This document shows positions 15,838 to 24,780 of a stretch of DNA of 64,000 nucleotides, in pieces. Location: the NCBI GenBank assembly GCA_937951615.1, contig CALFBH010000041.1, forward strand, positions 248,001 through 312,000. Direction: 5' to 3'. Numbering within the stretch: position 1 is the stretch's first letter; every line of letters starts with the position of its first letter. Under the pieces are notes generated by a model. The model had not been told where the DNA came from. It saw only the letters and a program-made list of their open reading frames with translations, and did no database searches. Position numbers and translations under genes: made by a program. The stretch is from an uncultured Saprospiraceae bacterium. Lineage in GTDB: Bacteria; Bacteroidota; Bacteroidia; Chitinophagales; Saprospiraceae.

Positions 15838-17229
15838 ATGTCACAGATGATTAAACCATTTGTTTATGCCGCATTATTTGTAGGCCTGTTTTCTTTGATG
15901 ACCTGTCAAAAAGAACCCATTTCCCCAATGAATACCACAAATCCTGATACATCTGTCAGTGATTTAATGTATGTAACCACAGAAGGCGTCTCTGGCAAAA
16001 TGGGCTTACAAACACCTTGTGAGGATACCCTGCGCCCTATCGTGATGCTACATGGCTATCTGGCTTCCGGCGATACTTATGCCAATCACCTGATGCGATT
16101 TACGTCCAATGGCTATTGTGCTGATCGCTTGTTTGTCTTCAATTGGAATTCGCTTGATTTTGGTGCTAATCCTATCGCCGAACTTGATGCTTTTATTGAT
16201 AATGTTCGGATACAAACAGCTTCTATTCAAGTCGATTTGATGGGACATTCTGCTGGTGGAGGACTTTGTTATAATTATTTATCCAACTCCTTGCAGGCAG
16301 CCAAAGTCAAACATTATGTCCACATTGCATCCAATCCAGAAAGTCAGCCTGCCGGTGTAAATGGTCAGGTACGAACCCTCAATCTATGGTCGGATGCTGA
16401 CGAAACTGTAGCTGGAGCGGATATTCCCGGCGCGCGCAATATCATGCTCACTGGTGCAGATCATTATGAAGTAGCAACGAATGAAAATTCCTTTCGGGAA
16501 ATTTTCTTTTTCCTCAATAATTGCCGCTTACCGGAAACCACCGAAATTGTACCAGAAGAACCTGTTTTCATTTCTGGCAAAGTACTCACATTGGGTGAAA
16601 ACGCGCCGATGCAATGGGCTTCTATAGAAATTTATGCGACCAACCCAACAACCGGCTTTCGCCTTAATTCAACGCCCGATGGCATATTCACTGCAAATGT
16701 TGATGGAGAATGGGGACCTTTCGGCGTAGTGCCTGGCTCGACTTATGAATTTAGGGTACAAACTGATAATTCTGCTGATCGGATTGTCCATTATTATCGT
16801 GAGCCATTTATCCGTTCCAATCCACTCGTATATTTGCGAACACTTCCTCCTCCGACTTCTACGGCTGGTTTTTTATTGGCTGATTTGCCGGAAGATGATG
16901 CGCTCGCTGTACTGGCCGTATTTTCTGCTTCCCGCGCAGTTATCGCAGGACGAGATAATCTGGCTGTAGATGGACTGACGCTCTCTACACCACAATATGC
17001 TTCTGCTGACCAAACGCTCATCGCCATGTTTTTGTATGATGATGGAGATGGACAAACCAGTGGCAATCCAGTTGGGCTGTTTGGACTGACGCCTTTCCTG
17101 AATGGTGCAGATTTGTTTTTCCAAGCTGCTCTGCCTACTCCAATCAATATCCAATATAATGGCCGCGAGCTGAATGTTCCAAATTGGAAATCGGATTCAG
17201 AAGGAATCATTGTGGCAGTGTTTGATTAG
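15838..17229 (+). CDS. Secreted lipase/esterase-like lipoprotein
   Basis: The 463-residue product begins with a lipoprotein signal (FVGLFSLMTCQKE, Cys23). Residues 60-235 are an alpha/beta hydrolase: oxyanion-region MLHGYLASGDTY (70-81), nucleophile elbow MGHSAGGG with Ser138, a likely acid in LWSDADETV and the catalytic His in GADHYEV (about 212). Residues 245-463 are two beta-rich domains with Ig-like and accessory character (FISGKVLTLGENAPMQWASIEIY), resembling the C-terminal domains of lipases of the Archaeoglobus type. It probably sits on the outer membrane and cleaves lipid or polyester substrates. The gene stands alone and is followed by repeat A copy 3. Confidence 0.78.
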   Translation: MSQMIKPFVYAALFVGLFSLMTCQKEPISPMNTTNPDTSVSDLMYVTTEGVSGKMGLQTPCEDTLRPIVMLHGYLASGDTYANHLMRFTSNGYCADRLFVFNWNSLDFGANPIAELDAFIDNVRIQTASIQVDLMGHSAGGGLCYNYLSNSLQAAKVKHYVHIASNPESQPAGVNGQVRTLNLWSDADETVAGADIPGARNIMLTGADHYEVATNENSFREIFFFLNNCRLPETTEIVPEEPVFISGKVLTLGENAPMQWASIEIYATNPTTGFRLNSTPDGIFTANVDGEWGPFGVVPGSTYEFRVQTDNSADRIVHYYREPFIRSNPLVYLRTLPPPTSTAGFLLADLPEDDALAVLAVFSASRAVIAGRDNLAVDGLTLSTPQYASADQTLIAMFLYDDGDGQTSGNPVGLFGLTPFLNGADLFFQAALPTPINIQYNGRELNVPNWKSDSEGIIVAVFD

Positions 17230-17251
17230 TTTTATTCAGAAGTAACATGAG

Positions 17252-17457
17252 TCATCCCGAATTTTAAAAATATCCAGAATGTCGATAGTCCATAGTCGAT
17301 GGTTGCCGTCCTATACTACTCTATTTTCAGTTTTTTACGCATTTTGCAAAGCAAAATGAAGGACGGAAATAGTTTTAATGCTAAAATACAGCCATCGACT
17401 ATGGACTGAGGACTATCGACCTCTTATCATTTCTGTTTTTCCTAAAATTCAGGATGA
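17252..17457. repeat. Family A cruciform repeat, copy 3, with extra outer arms
   Basis: Nested inverted repeats: outer arms 17252-17266 and 17442-17457 (TCATCCCGAATTTTA against its complement with one mismatch), heptamer arms 17281-17303 (GTCGATAGTCCATAGTCGAT) and 17391-17421, an inner CCGTCCT/AGGACGG pair, and the core CATTTTGCAAAGCAAAATG at 17340-17358. It occupies most of the 276-bp gap before the MFS gene. Confidence 0.88.
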
Positions 17458-17505
17458 TCCATACTTTCTGAACTAAAACTTCAATAAAAACGTTTTGGTC
17501 GAACT

Positions 17506-18729
17506 ATGCTACAGAGAACCATCAATTTATATCGCTCTTCTTTCAGCGGTTTGTCGCGCAATATCTGGCTGCTTTCCTTTGTCATGCTCATCAATCGAAG
17601 TGGGACGATGGTGATTCCGTTTTTGGGTATTTTTCTGACTCAGGAGGAAGGCTTCACGATGTTACAAACTGGAACGATTATGAGTTGTATCGGGCTAGGC
17701 TCAGTTTTGGGTACTTTTCTTGGTGGACAAATCACAGATAAGATTGGATATTATGGGGTGCAGTTTTGGTCTTTATTACTTTCGGGCATTGGTTTTCTCT
17801 TAATGCCTTTCGTGGATGGCTTTTATTTCTGGTGTGCCACTATTTTTATTGTTATTGCGATTTCAGATGCTTTCCGACCTGCAAATCAGGCGGCAATTGG
17901 TTTTTACAGTAAGGAGGAAAATCGAACACGCTCTATGAGTCTGGTGCGGCTGGCTATTAATCTAGGTTTTGCAGCTGGTCCTGCGGTGGGTGGGCTTATG
18001 GCGGCGACTTATGGCTATGATTGGTTGTTTATCATGGATGGGCTGACCTGTATTGGTGCGGCTTTGTTGTTTAGGTTTTTATTGCCCAAAGGCGAAAAAA
18101 AGAAACGTATAGCAAAACAGGCTATTGATGCACCCATTAGTACCGTTCGATCTCCTTATCGGGACACTTCTTTTATTTTATTTGTGCTTTGCAATATGTT
18201 GATGGCAATGGCTTTTATGCAATTTATGATGGCTTTGCCTATTTATTTTAAAGAAAGTCTGGCTTTGAATGAGGACATGATTGGCTTGCTGTTGGGTTTT
18301 AATGGGCTGTTTATTTTCCTTACGGAAATGCCTTTTGTGTATGCTTGTGAAGAGAAGAAGTATCCTAAATTGCCGCTGATTGCCTTGGGAACGGCTTTGG
18401 TGGGACTGTCTTATTTGGTTTTACCAATGACTCATTTTGCTGGTATTGCTGTGCTGTCTATGTTTTTGCTGACGGTGGGTGAGATTATTAGTTTTCCTTT
18501 TTCTGCGACTTATGCTTTGAATAGGGCTGCACCTGAAAATCGGGGGGCTTATATGGGTTTGTTTAGTATTTCATGGTCGGTCGCGATGATTATTTCGCCT
18601 TTACTGATGGCTTGGATGATTGAACGGTATGGATATTCGGTGTCTTGGTTGGTCTTGGGAAGTTTGCCGGTTCTAGGAAGTATTGGCATGTATTTTTTGT
18701 ATTTGAATGATCGGCGGGCTGGGGAGTGA
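17506..18729 (+). CDS. Major facilitator superfamily transporter
   Basis: The 407-residue product has 12 predicted membrane helices in two halves linked by a Lys/Arg-rich loop (LLPKGEKKKRIAKQ, about residue 190). The MFS motif A region appears as GTFLGGQITDKIGYYG (about 71-86) between helices 2 and 3, and RSMSLVRLAINLGFAAGPAVGG in helices 4-5 matches the drug/proton antiporter pattern. An efflux role is likely (MdtH/YfcJ-like drug-resistance group), but the substrate cannot be read from sequence. The ATG is at 17506, and the Uma2 gene follows about 90 bp later. Confidence 0.88.
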   Translation: MLQRTINLYRSSFSGLSRNIWLLSFVMLINRSGTMVIPFLGIFLTQEEGFTMLQTGTIMSCIGLGSVLGTFLGGQITDKIGYYGVQFWSLLLSGIGFLLMPFVDGFYFWCATIFIVIAISDAFRPANQAAIGFYSKEENRTRSMSLVRLAINLGFAAGPAVGGLMAATYGYDWLFIMDGLTCIGAALLFRFLLPKGEKKKRIAKQAIDAPISTVRSPYRDTSFILFVLCNMLMAMAFMQFMMALPIYFKESLALNEDMIGLLLGFNGLFIFLTEMPFVYACEEKKYPKLPLIALGTALVGLSYLVLPMTHFAGIAVLSMFLLTVGEIISFPFSATYALNRAAPENRGAYMGLFSISWSVAMIISPLLMAWMIERYGYSVSWLVLGSLPVLGSIGMYFLYLNDRRAGE

Positions 18730-18810
18730 GATTTTTGTTATGTGTTTAGGGATAAATCAGAAGAAATATCGTCCTCCTAAGAAGAACTTGCCATTCCCGC
18801 CACAAAATTG

Positions 18811-18818
18811 TATTTTTG
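18811..18818 (+). promoter_or_regulatory. TAnnTTTG element directly before the Uma2 gene
   Basis: TATTTTTG ends only 4 bp before the ATG at 18823. If it is used, transcription would begin at or next to the start codon, implying a leaderless or nearly leaderless mRNA. Confidence 0.5.
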
Positions 18819-18822
18819 GACT

Positions 18823-19413
18823 ATGAACACAGCAATTAAAAAGCAGCGTTACACTTTTGAGGAATACCTGGCTTTGGAAGAAAAAGCCGAATTTAAGAGT
18901 GAATTCCATAATGGAGAGATATATGCCATGTCGGGTGGTACGCCTGTGCATAGTCAGGTAGCTGGGAATATTGGAGCAGAATTACGTAGCGCACTACGTG
19001 ATAAAAACTGCATTTCTTATACCAGTGATTTAAAAATAAGAATAGAAACAGCAAATCGAGCTGTATATCCTGATGCTTCGGTTTTTTGTGGCGATTTAGT
19101 TTATTATGAGGACAGAAAAGATGTTGTCACCAATCCGATTTTAGTGATAGAAGTCTTGTCACCTTCTACTGCTGATTTTGACCGTAAGGGAAAGTTTATG
19201 TTGTATGCTCAACTACCTACATTACAAGAATATGTGCTTATTGATACCGAACAGCCCTATGTAGAAATTTTCAAAAGACAGCCTAACGGCAAATGGTTGT
19301 TGAGTACCTATACCAAATTGACAGACATTGTGGAATTTGAATCCATAGATATAACTGTACCCATGTCCGAAATTTATTTGAAAGTACAATTTGAAAAAGA
19401 TACGACTAAATAA
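18823..19413 (+). CDS. Uma2 family (DUF820) putative restriction-type endonuclease
   Basis: I chose ATG 18823 (MNTAIKKQRYTFEEYLALEE), which matches the usual Uma2 opening; an upstream TTG frame at 18808 overlaps the promoter. The 196-residue product shows the family pattern: EFHNGEIYAMSGGTPVHSQVAGNI (about 26-49), LKIRIETANRAVYPDASVF with the conserved PD (about 82-84), NPILVIEVLSPST with the core Glu and then Asp/Lys (about 103-115), and LPTLQEYVLIDTEQPYVEIF. The fold is PD-(D/E)XK. The family is abundant in cyanobacteria and Bacteroidota, and its biological role is unknown. Confidence 0.88.
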   Translation: MNTAIKKQRYTFEEYLALEEKAEFKSEFHNGEIYAMSGGTPVHSQVAGNIGAELRSALRDKNCISYTSDLKIRIETANRAVYPDASVFCGDLVYYEDRKDVVTNPILVIEVLSPSTADFDRKGKFMLYAQLPTLQEYVLIDTEQPYVEIFKRQPNGKWLLSTYTKLTDIVEFESIDITVPMSEIYLKVQFEKDTTK

Positions 19414-19417
19414 AAAA

Positions 19418-19456
19418 GTCGTCAGACGAATCCCTTAAAAACATTCGCCTGACGAC
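19418..19456. terminator. Convergent bidirectional terminator hairpin (GTCGTCAGRCGAA type)
   Basis: The arms 19418-19430 (GTCGTCAGACGAA) and 19444-19456 (TTCGCCTGACGAC) pair at 12 of 13 positions, with an A-run before and after. It sits between the converging Uma2 and porW-like genes. The same hairpin sequence occurs inside the 12.7-kb element. Confidence 0.75.
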
Positions 19457-19481
19457 TAAAGTAAGCCCTGATGAGCTTCCT

Positions 19482-22223
19482 TTATTTGTAATTTTCGTTG
19501 TGAAACTCTATGTAGGCACCTAGTTTTTTGGAGCGTAGAAGTGCCTTGTAATTTGTTTGTGAAATTGGATATACTTTATAAGCATCGTCTAGGTCTTTGA
19601 GGTATTTTAGTGGGCGATTTCTCACCGACTTTGCATATTTTCCGCCTTCTTCAGCATTTTTGAATCGGCGGACGACTAGCATCTGTGTGTTTTTATTTAA
19701 TAATAGACTTGCTGTGAATAGCTTATCTAGTTTGTGGTATTTTTTGTGATAATCAGATACTGCTGACTTGACTTCCGAAGCTTTTAATTCTACTGAACTG
19801 AGAATGACGAGAATGTAATGCTGCTCCTCATTGGTCTCTTTGAACAAGCCTTTGCTTTCATCTTTTCCTTTGTCCTTATCTTTATCCTCTTTTCCTTTGC
19901 CCTTATCACCTGGTGCTTTTCCATCTAAGTAAGCTAAAATTTCTTTGGCTTTATCGCTTTCTTCTGTTTTTGGAAATTCTTTCGTGACATTGTTCAAAGC
20001 CTTTTTATACGCTTCTACTCCATCTACATTTCCGACACATAAAGCACTTAGTAGTGCAAATTTTGGGCGGATAATATTACTTTCACCAAACAAAGAATCT
20101 ACAGCCTTGATTCGGGATAGCGCATTCGCATAGCCTCCCCTTTCATACGTGGCAAATGTTTTATCATAATAAGCATCCAAACTTGCTTCGGCTTCCTGGA
20201 GTTGTGCCAGGCTTTCCGGATTGCGAATAATCTCTGCGTACTTGGAGTCTTTGTACTTTTTGAGGATTTGGTTTTTATAAAAATCTGCTTTTGAACGATC
20301 AATATCTAATGCCAGTAGGTAAAGTGCGTATAAAGCCTCTGCTTCATGCGGATTGCCAGGATAACGTTCCTGTAATTCCTTGAAAGTCTTCATGGCTTTG
20401 CGCGGCTTGTCCAGCTTGTCGCGGTACAAACCACCCAATGTGAATAGGGCTTCCATGATTTTATCATTGGCAGCATCTACTTCTTTTCTATTGGAAGGCA
20501 CATCGGCAAACATGGCTTTCATTTCTGCATCCGATACATTCACTCGGGCAATACTTCGATCGCCTTCTGCTACTTCATCAAATTCAAAACCTTGCTGACT
20601 CGAACGACGCCAGTTATCTTCTAATGGACGATCTCCCCATTTCTTTTCAAAGTCTTTTTTCCCTTTGCGAATTTCGCCAGAATTATACGCCCACCAGTCG
20701 CTTTCGTTTCTCACATTATTGATGGTAGTAGAACCAGGCAGACCTGTATTGGCTTGTGGGCGAATGGTCTGATTTGCCAATCCTCCCTTGCCTGCGGCCA
20801 ATCCACTCGCTCCCCCACGTCCTTCTTTCGCTGCTTTTTCCGCGTCTAAACGTTCTTTTTTTAGCTTTTTCGCTAAAGCAAGTTTCTCGTCTTTGTTCAT
20901 CGCTTTTATCATCAACAGGCTGTCCTGCAATTCGATAATTTGAATATTTGCTGCGATGTCTGTCAGGCTGCTGCTGTATTTGCTTACAGAATCATAACGC
21001 TCGTCCGCTTTGTCTATTACAGTCAGTGTACTATCGTAATAATTTTTTGAGGACACATAATTTTCTTCTTTGAAATAAATTTCAGCCAGTCGAAGGTAGG
21101 AATCTGTTTTTTGTGGCTGGTTATTGATATTCGTGCGCAATGATTTATTCAGGTATTCAATCGCATCGGGAATTTCATCTTCCTTGAGCGAAACTTCTGA
21201 CATGACAAAGAATATCTGATCGCGAAATTCTTCATTTTTCACGTCTCTCGACATGCGTTTGAGCGTAGCCAGTGTTTCTTTTGCATCCGATTCACCAGTT
21301 TGCCAGCCATTGGTCGCAATATTCAATCGGGTACGAAATTCCATGTCATAATCGGGATTCATTTTCAAGACCCGCTTATAATTTGCTAAGGCTTCTGTGC
21401 CATTTCCTTTGAGTTGGTATAATTGCGCCAAAATATAAGTCAGGCGGGTTTTCATGGACTTGCTCTTGGTTTCTTCACTCGCTTTTATCATCAGCGGAAT
21501 CGCTCCATCGTAGTTTTTTTGCTTTAAATGGCTATAAGATTCTACGACTGCCAATTCTGTTTTCAGCTTATTGGACAAATCCTCCATACCCTTCATTTCC
21601 TCTAATATCAGTTCTGTTTCGCCGTACTTGCCTTCTTCGATATAAGTACGCCCCAGCCAAACCATCGCATTATTACGAATGGTTCTGTAGTCTTTTTTCT
21701 CCGGCTCCAATTCTTTTGCCAACTTATTTCCTTTTTCGCGGTCTTTCTTTTTCTTGCTGTTTTTGAGCGCATCCGCTCTTTTCTTCACTAAGTATTTTGG
21801 ATCAAATTCATTGATGATGTAGCGGAAGGTTTCTGTTGCTCCCTCATAATCACCTTTCAGGTATTCGGATCTTCCAACGACAAAATAGGCGTCATCTGTC
21901 CATTTACTCTGTCGATACAAAGACACCACCACAGAAGATTTCTTGATGGCTTCGTCCAGTTCACTCGCTCCCTGTCCATCCGCAGCCACTTCTTTGTACA
22001 ATTCGAGTACCTGATTATAATTATCCTGATAGGCACTGGCCATATTGGTCGTCGTTTCTTTCAGAATTAATTTGGCATTATGATAGCCATTAAATCTCGC
22101 GTTCAGGTCTTTGATGGATTTTTTCAATCCCTTCAATTCCCCTTCCGTTTGTTTTTTGGAAGTTGAACAACCAATAATGATTAAGACCGCGAATAGCGTA
22201 AAAATTAGATTGTATTTTTTCAA
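19482..22223 (-). CDS. T9SS-associated TPR lipoprotein PorW/SprE-like
   Basis: I place the start at TTG 22223, which gives MKKYNLIFTLFAVLIIIGC and a proper lipoprotein signal; the longer frame to 22274 is repeat DNA. The roughly 913-residue product contains many TPR units through residues 40-470 and 590-760, a Lys/Glu-rich charged linker (GKGKEDKDKDKGKDE) and a compact C-terminal domain (SAVSDYHKKYHKLDKLF, VVRRFKNAEEGGKYAKSV, YPISQTNYKALL). The length and this C-terminal domain match SprE/PorW, an outer-membrane lipoprotein required for type IX secretion and gliding that links the Por rings to the translocon. It is unlinked from the gldKLMN block 6 kb away. Confidence 0.85.
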   Translation of the reverse strand: MKKYNLIFTLFAVLIIIGCSTSKKQTEGELKGLKKSIKDLNARFNGYHNAKLILKETTTNMASAYQDNYNQVLELYKEVAADGQGASELDEAIKKSSVVVSLYRQSKWTDDAYFVVGRSEYLKGDYEGATETFRYIINEFDPKYLVKKRADALKNSKKKKDREKGNKLAKELEPEKKDYRTIRNNAMVWLGRTYIEEGKYGETELILEEMKGMEDLSNKLKTELAVVESYSHLKQKNYDGAIPLMIKASEETKSKSMKTRLTYILAQLYQLKGNGTEALANYKRVLKMNPDYDMEFRTRLNIATNGWQTGESDAKETLATLKRMSRDVKNEEFRDQIFFVMSEVSLKEDEIPDAIEYLNKSLRTNINNQPQKTDSYLRLAEIYFKEENYVSSKNYYDSTLTVIDKADERYDSVSKYSSSLTDIAANIQIIELQDSLLMIKAMNKDEKLALAKKLKKERLDAEKAAKEGRGGASGLAAGKGGLANQTIRPQANTGLPGSTTINNVRNESDWWAYNSGEIRKGKKDFEKKWGDRPLEDNWRRSSQQGFEFDEVAEGDRSIARVNVSDAEMKAMFADVPSNRKEVDAANDKIMEALFTLGGLYRDKLDKPRKAMKTFKELQERYPGNPHEAEALYALYLLALDIDRSKADFYKNQILKKYKDSKYAEIIRNPESLAQLQEAEASLDAYYDKTFATYERGGYANALSRIKAVDSLFGESNIIRPKFALLSALCVGNVDGVEAYKKALNNVTKEFPKTEESDKAKEILAYLDGKAPGDKGKGKEDKDKDKGKDESKGLFKETNEEQHYILVILSSVELKASEVKSAVSDYHKKYHKLDKLFTASLLLNKNTQMLVVRRFKNAEEGGKYAKSVRNRPLKYLKDLDDAYKVYPISQTNYKALLRSKKLGAYIEFHNENYK

Positions 22224-22267
22224 AACTTGTTGTTTTATTTCCTGGTATGGCGACTGTGTAATTTTCA

Positions 22268-22347
22268 AATACAAATTGAAACATCAAATACAAATTCAAA
22301 AAACTACTGACAATAAATCTAGTTTGCGAAATTGAATGTGGTGTTTA
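22268..22347. repeat. Family I dispersed repeat, copy 3
   Basis: ATACAAATTGAAACATCAAA, then CTACTGACAATAAATC and ATTGAATGTGGTGTTTA. It lies directly upstream of the porW-like start. A minus-strand TAnnTTTG match (22443-22450, complement CAAAAATA) further upstream is a possible promoter. Confidence 0.78.
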
Positions 22348-22569
22348 TTTTTGTCTAAGTGCTTGATTAACTATTTAAACCCAAAATTACTGCAAATATT
22401 ATGCGCGACTCTATTAAAAACGGATAAATCTTTCAGGCGTTACAAAAATATTTGTTTTTTTCGTAAAAAGGAAGGATTGGATAGCATATAAAAACACAAA
22501 CACGGAACTTTTCACGCCTCCTTTAACGTTATAGGGTTTCTGAAAAATAATCCCTCGATTATTTTCAAT

Positions 22570-22742
22570 TAACAGTTTAGTCCATAGTTGATGGTCGATA
22601 GTCCATAGTTAATTTATACAATAGTCCTATTTTTATAAGCTTTGCAAGTATTTTGCAAAGCAAAATGGAATACTGAGATGACCTATAATAGTAAAAAAAC
22701 AGCCATCGACCATGGACTATTGACCATAGACCTAAACTGTTA
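22570..22742. repeat. Family A cruciform repeat, copy 4
   Basis: The ends are TAACAGTTTAGTCC and GACCTAAACTGTTA, exact inverted ends. The left arm is five heptamers (AGTCCAT-AGTTGAT etc.), the core ATTTTGCAAAGCAAAAT is at 22650-22666, and the right arm is CCATCGACCATGGACT plus ATTGACCATAGACC. The remaining unassigned part of this 550-bp gap (22348-22569) is AT-rich with nothing else recognisable. Confidence 0.88.
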
Positions 22743-22775
22743 CAGTTTTGATTATTTAACAATAAAAATTAAACC

Positions 22776-23021
22776 ATGAGCAAAACAGGAAGATTTTACA
22801 TTAGACATGAAGGCAGGTTATTTTGTGTAGAGCCCGTTTCAAAATATGCAGACAGAAATGCAGATTGGGACAATGGAATAAAAACTACCGATTTACCCAA
22901 TGGCGGCGCCATACAGCCCAATGATTCTGTCATTACAGACAAGCATTTCAAAAATATTCAAATGCTAAAACAGGGAGAGTCGCCACTTAGTTTTATAAAA
23001 AATATGGTGGCGAATAGTTGA
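22776..23021 (+). CDS. Small hypothetical protein
   Basis: The 81-residue soluble product starts MSKTGRFYIRHEGRLFCVEP. It has a short beta-rich N-terminus, then DWDNGIKTTDLPNGGAIQPNDSVIT and a helical end (FIKNMVANS). There is no signal peptide, membrane helix or family motif that I know. It looks real because it has an ATG, a balanced composition and is closed by a strong terminator 2 bp after the stop. The ORF lies immediately downstream of repeat A copy 4. Confidence 0.65.
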   Translation: MSKTGRFYIRHEGRLFCVEPVSKYADRNADWDNGIKTTDLPNGGAIQPNDSVITDKHFKNIQMLKQGESPLSFIKNMVANS

Positions 23022-23022
23022 T

Positions 23023-23064
23023 AAAAAAACGCCTGGAGAAAATTTACCTTCAGGTGTTTTTTTT
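23023..23064. terminator. Bidirectional intrinsic terminator
   Basis: AAAAAAACGCCTG at 23023-23035 pairs with CAGGTGTTTTTTTT at 23051-23064, giving a hairpin with a T-run on either strand. It sits between a plus-strand gene and the converging B3/4 gene, whose stop codon overlaps its end. Confidence 0.85.
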
Positions 23065-23725
23065 ATGAAAATACCTCAACAGAAAAATCCGCTCCCGTCG
23101 CATGGTTTTTCAATAAATCTATTGCAAAATCCTTCGCTGTTTCCAATCCTTCCTGCCCTGCAAAACCAAAAATCACCATTAGAAAATTTGTCGTTTCAGA
23201 TTGTACCATCGTGCGAGCAGAATCGCTGGTCGGACTCCCGAATGCGCCTAAGTCATCCCGAAACAGCGGCAGATTATGAATATTCAAGTCTCCTCTACCG
23301 ATGGCCTCATAAGGTTCATTTTCTTTGCCAATATCGAGGATTGCTGTACCTTCAATCTTATCTACATCATATCCGCCAATGGAAAAGCCCGTATGGATAG
23401 AAACCAGATTTAACAAATCAACTACATTATTCACTTGATATAAACCTTTGCCCTGTAAGGCTCGCCGCGATAAAGCTTCCGCTGAAGGGCGATAGCGAGA
23501 AGGCTTTTTGCCCAAAGCAAGATAAGCCTCACGAGTCGCCTCAATAGCCGGACGAAATTTGATGGTGTCAATGGTCAGCGTATTAGAGAGTTCCGCGATT
23601 GCGGTATTGATTTTTTCCAGCAAAGCAGCATCAGCATCCTCAACCTGCACAGTACATTGAATACAGCCTAAAGCTAAATAAGGCAATTTTTGTCGTATGG
23701 TGTCAGAAAGAGTAATAGAAGTCAT
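23063..23725 (-). CDS. B3/4 (tRNA-editing-like) domain protein
   Basis: I chose ATG 23725 (MTSITLSDTIRQKLPYLALG) over a TTG one codon upstream. The 220-residue product consists of the B3/B4 domain otherwise found in the phenylalanyl-tRNA synthetase beta subunit: FRPAIEATREAYLALGKKPSRYRPSAEAL cut here at its helices, GLYQVNNVVDLLNLVSIHTG (about 106-126), GGYDVDKIEG, and a C-terminal segment around ARTMVQSETTNFLMVIFG. Free-standing B3/4 proteins may edit or bind aminoacyl-tRNA or amino acids; the function is not settled. It converges on the small gene at 22776 with a shared terminator. Confidence 0.85.
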   Translation of the reverse strand: MTSITLSDTIRQKLPYLALGCIQCTVQVEDADAALLEKINTAIAELSNTLTIDTIKFRPAIEATREAYLALGKKPSRYRPSAEALSRRALQGKGLYQVNNVVDLLNLVSIHTGFSIGGYDVDKIEGTAILDIGKENEPYEAIGRGDLNIHNLPLFRDDLGAFGSPTSDSARTMVQSETTNFLMVIFGFAGQEGLETAKDFAIDLLKNHATGADFSVEVFS

Positions 23726-23751
23726 CAAAAGTGTTTTTTCAAAAAATTCTC

Positions 23752-24714
23752 TTAATCAGCTCCTTCTATAGTAAATGGAATATACCTGCATTCTTTTTTA
23801 GGGGCTTTAGCATCCGGACTAAAACGCATTTTTTTGGCTTCATTAGCTGCTGCTTGTAAGATATCTTTATCCTTTATAGTAGAACGAGCTATTGAAGCTT
23901 TTGACGTCATCACTCTTCCATATCTATCTATACATATATAGATTTCGATTCGACCATTTTTTTTGACAATGGACTCTAAATTTGCTCGCTTTATCATTCT
24001 ACGACCACTCATATCACCAATTCCCCCTTGCTCTTCTTCACCATCACCAAGTCCGCTGGCTGGATCGGGCGATTTACCATCCGTACCTTTACCGGGACGA
24101 GGCGGATTTCCACCTGTTTCATTGGACGATGAACTTGTGCCTTTACTTGGGTTTGTTGGTGATTTGGGATTTTCGGCTGGTTTATCGGACTTTCCTGTGC
24201 CTTCTGTTTGTTTTGGTTTGGTTGGTTTATCCACAGGCTCATTTGATTTGGTGGCTTGTGGTTTTGTTTCTTTTGGCGCAGGTGGTGTCGTGGGTTGTGG
24301 CTGTGTCACCACTGGCTTAGGCGTAGGTTTTGGAGCTGGCGCAGGTTTAGGCTCTGGCACGGGTTCGGGTTGTGGTGCTGGTGTAGGCTCCGGTACTGGG
24401 TCTGGCGGAGTAGGCTCTGGCTCTGGTGCAGGCGCAGTTTGAGCTTCAGGCATATCCGGTGCTTCTGGTGGTGCTTCTGATGCTGCCGATTGTTCCTGCG
24501 TAATGGGTTTAGGTTTTGGCGGTGGTGGAGGTGGCTTAAATTTTTCGACATAGGCCGGCTCAAAGGCAATCGTAATTCCTTTCTCCTTCTCCACCGTCAT
24601 TGACATGAAGGGGTAAAGGCTCAGCGCAATGATTGCGATGTGGAAAAAAGAGGAAATATATACCCCCCGTTTTTTTCTTTTCTTTTCTTTTTCTGTTTGT
24701 GTGACCTGTGACAT
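23752..24714 (-). CDS. TonB-like energy transducer
   Basis: The 320-residue product has a cytoplasmic KEKKRKKRG start, one membrane helix (about 18-38, ISSFFHIAIIALSLYPFM), a long Pro/Glu/Lys/Thr-rich periplasm-spanning region (about 55-220, with a PPPPPPKPKP run and PEPxPAP units), a Gly-rich linker, and a C-terminal domain (about 235-320: IVKKNGRIEIYICIDRYGRV, AANEAKKMRFSPDAKAP) that resembles the TonB C-terminal fold. It should transmit proton-motive force from ExbBD to outer-membrane receptors. ExbB/ExbD are not in the window. Its 5' side carries a nonamer repeat tract. Confidence 0.8.
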   Translation of the reverse strand: MSQVTQTEKEKKRKKRGVYISSFFHIAIIALSLYPFMSMTVEKEKGITIAFEPAYVEKFKPPPPPPKPKPITQEQSAASEAPPEAPDMPEAQTAPAPEPEPTPPDPVPEPTPAPQPEPVPEPKPAPAPKPTPKPVVTQPQPTTPPAPKETKPQATKSNEPVDKPTKPKQTEGTGKSDKPAENPKSPTNPSKGTSSSSNETGGNPPRPGKGTDGKSPDPASGLGDGEEEQGGIGDMSGRRMIKRANLESIVKKNGRIEIYICIDRYGRVMTSKASIARSTIKDKDILQAAANEAKKMRFSPDAKAPKKECRYIPFTIEGAD

Positions 24715-24720
24715 TTGTCG

Positions 24721-24780
24721 TGTATTGAGTTGATTGAGTGTATTCAGTTGATTGAGTTGATTGAGTGTATTTTGCTGCGC
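24721..24780. repeat. TTGATTGAG-type tandem tract upstream of the TonB-like gene
   Basis: Units GTATTGAG, TTGATTGAG, TGTATTCAG, TTGATTGAG, TTGATTGAG, TGTATT lie just before the start codon of the minus-strand gene. Confidence 0.75.

Noticed and set aside
23963-24569. Several plus- and minus-strand frames overlapping the TonB-like gene
   Set aside because: They arise from the Pro/Glu/Ala-rich low-complexity codons of the real gene read in other frames (Gly/Ser- and Trp/Arg-rich products).
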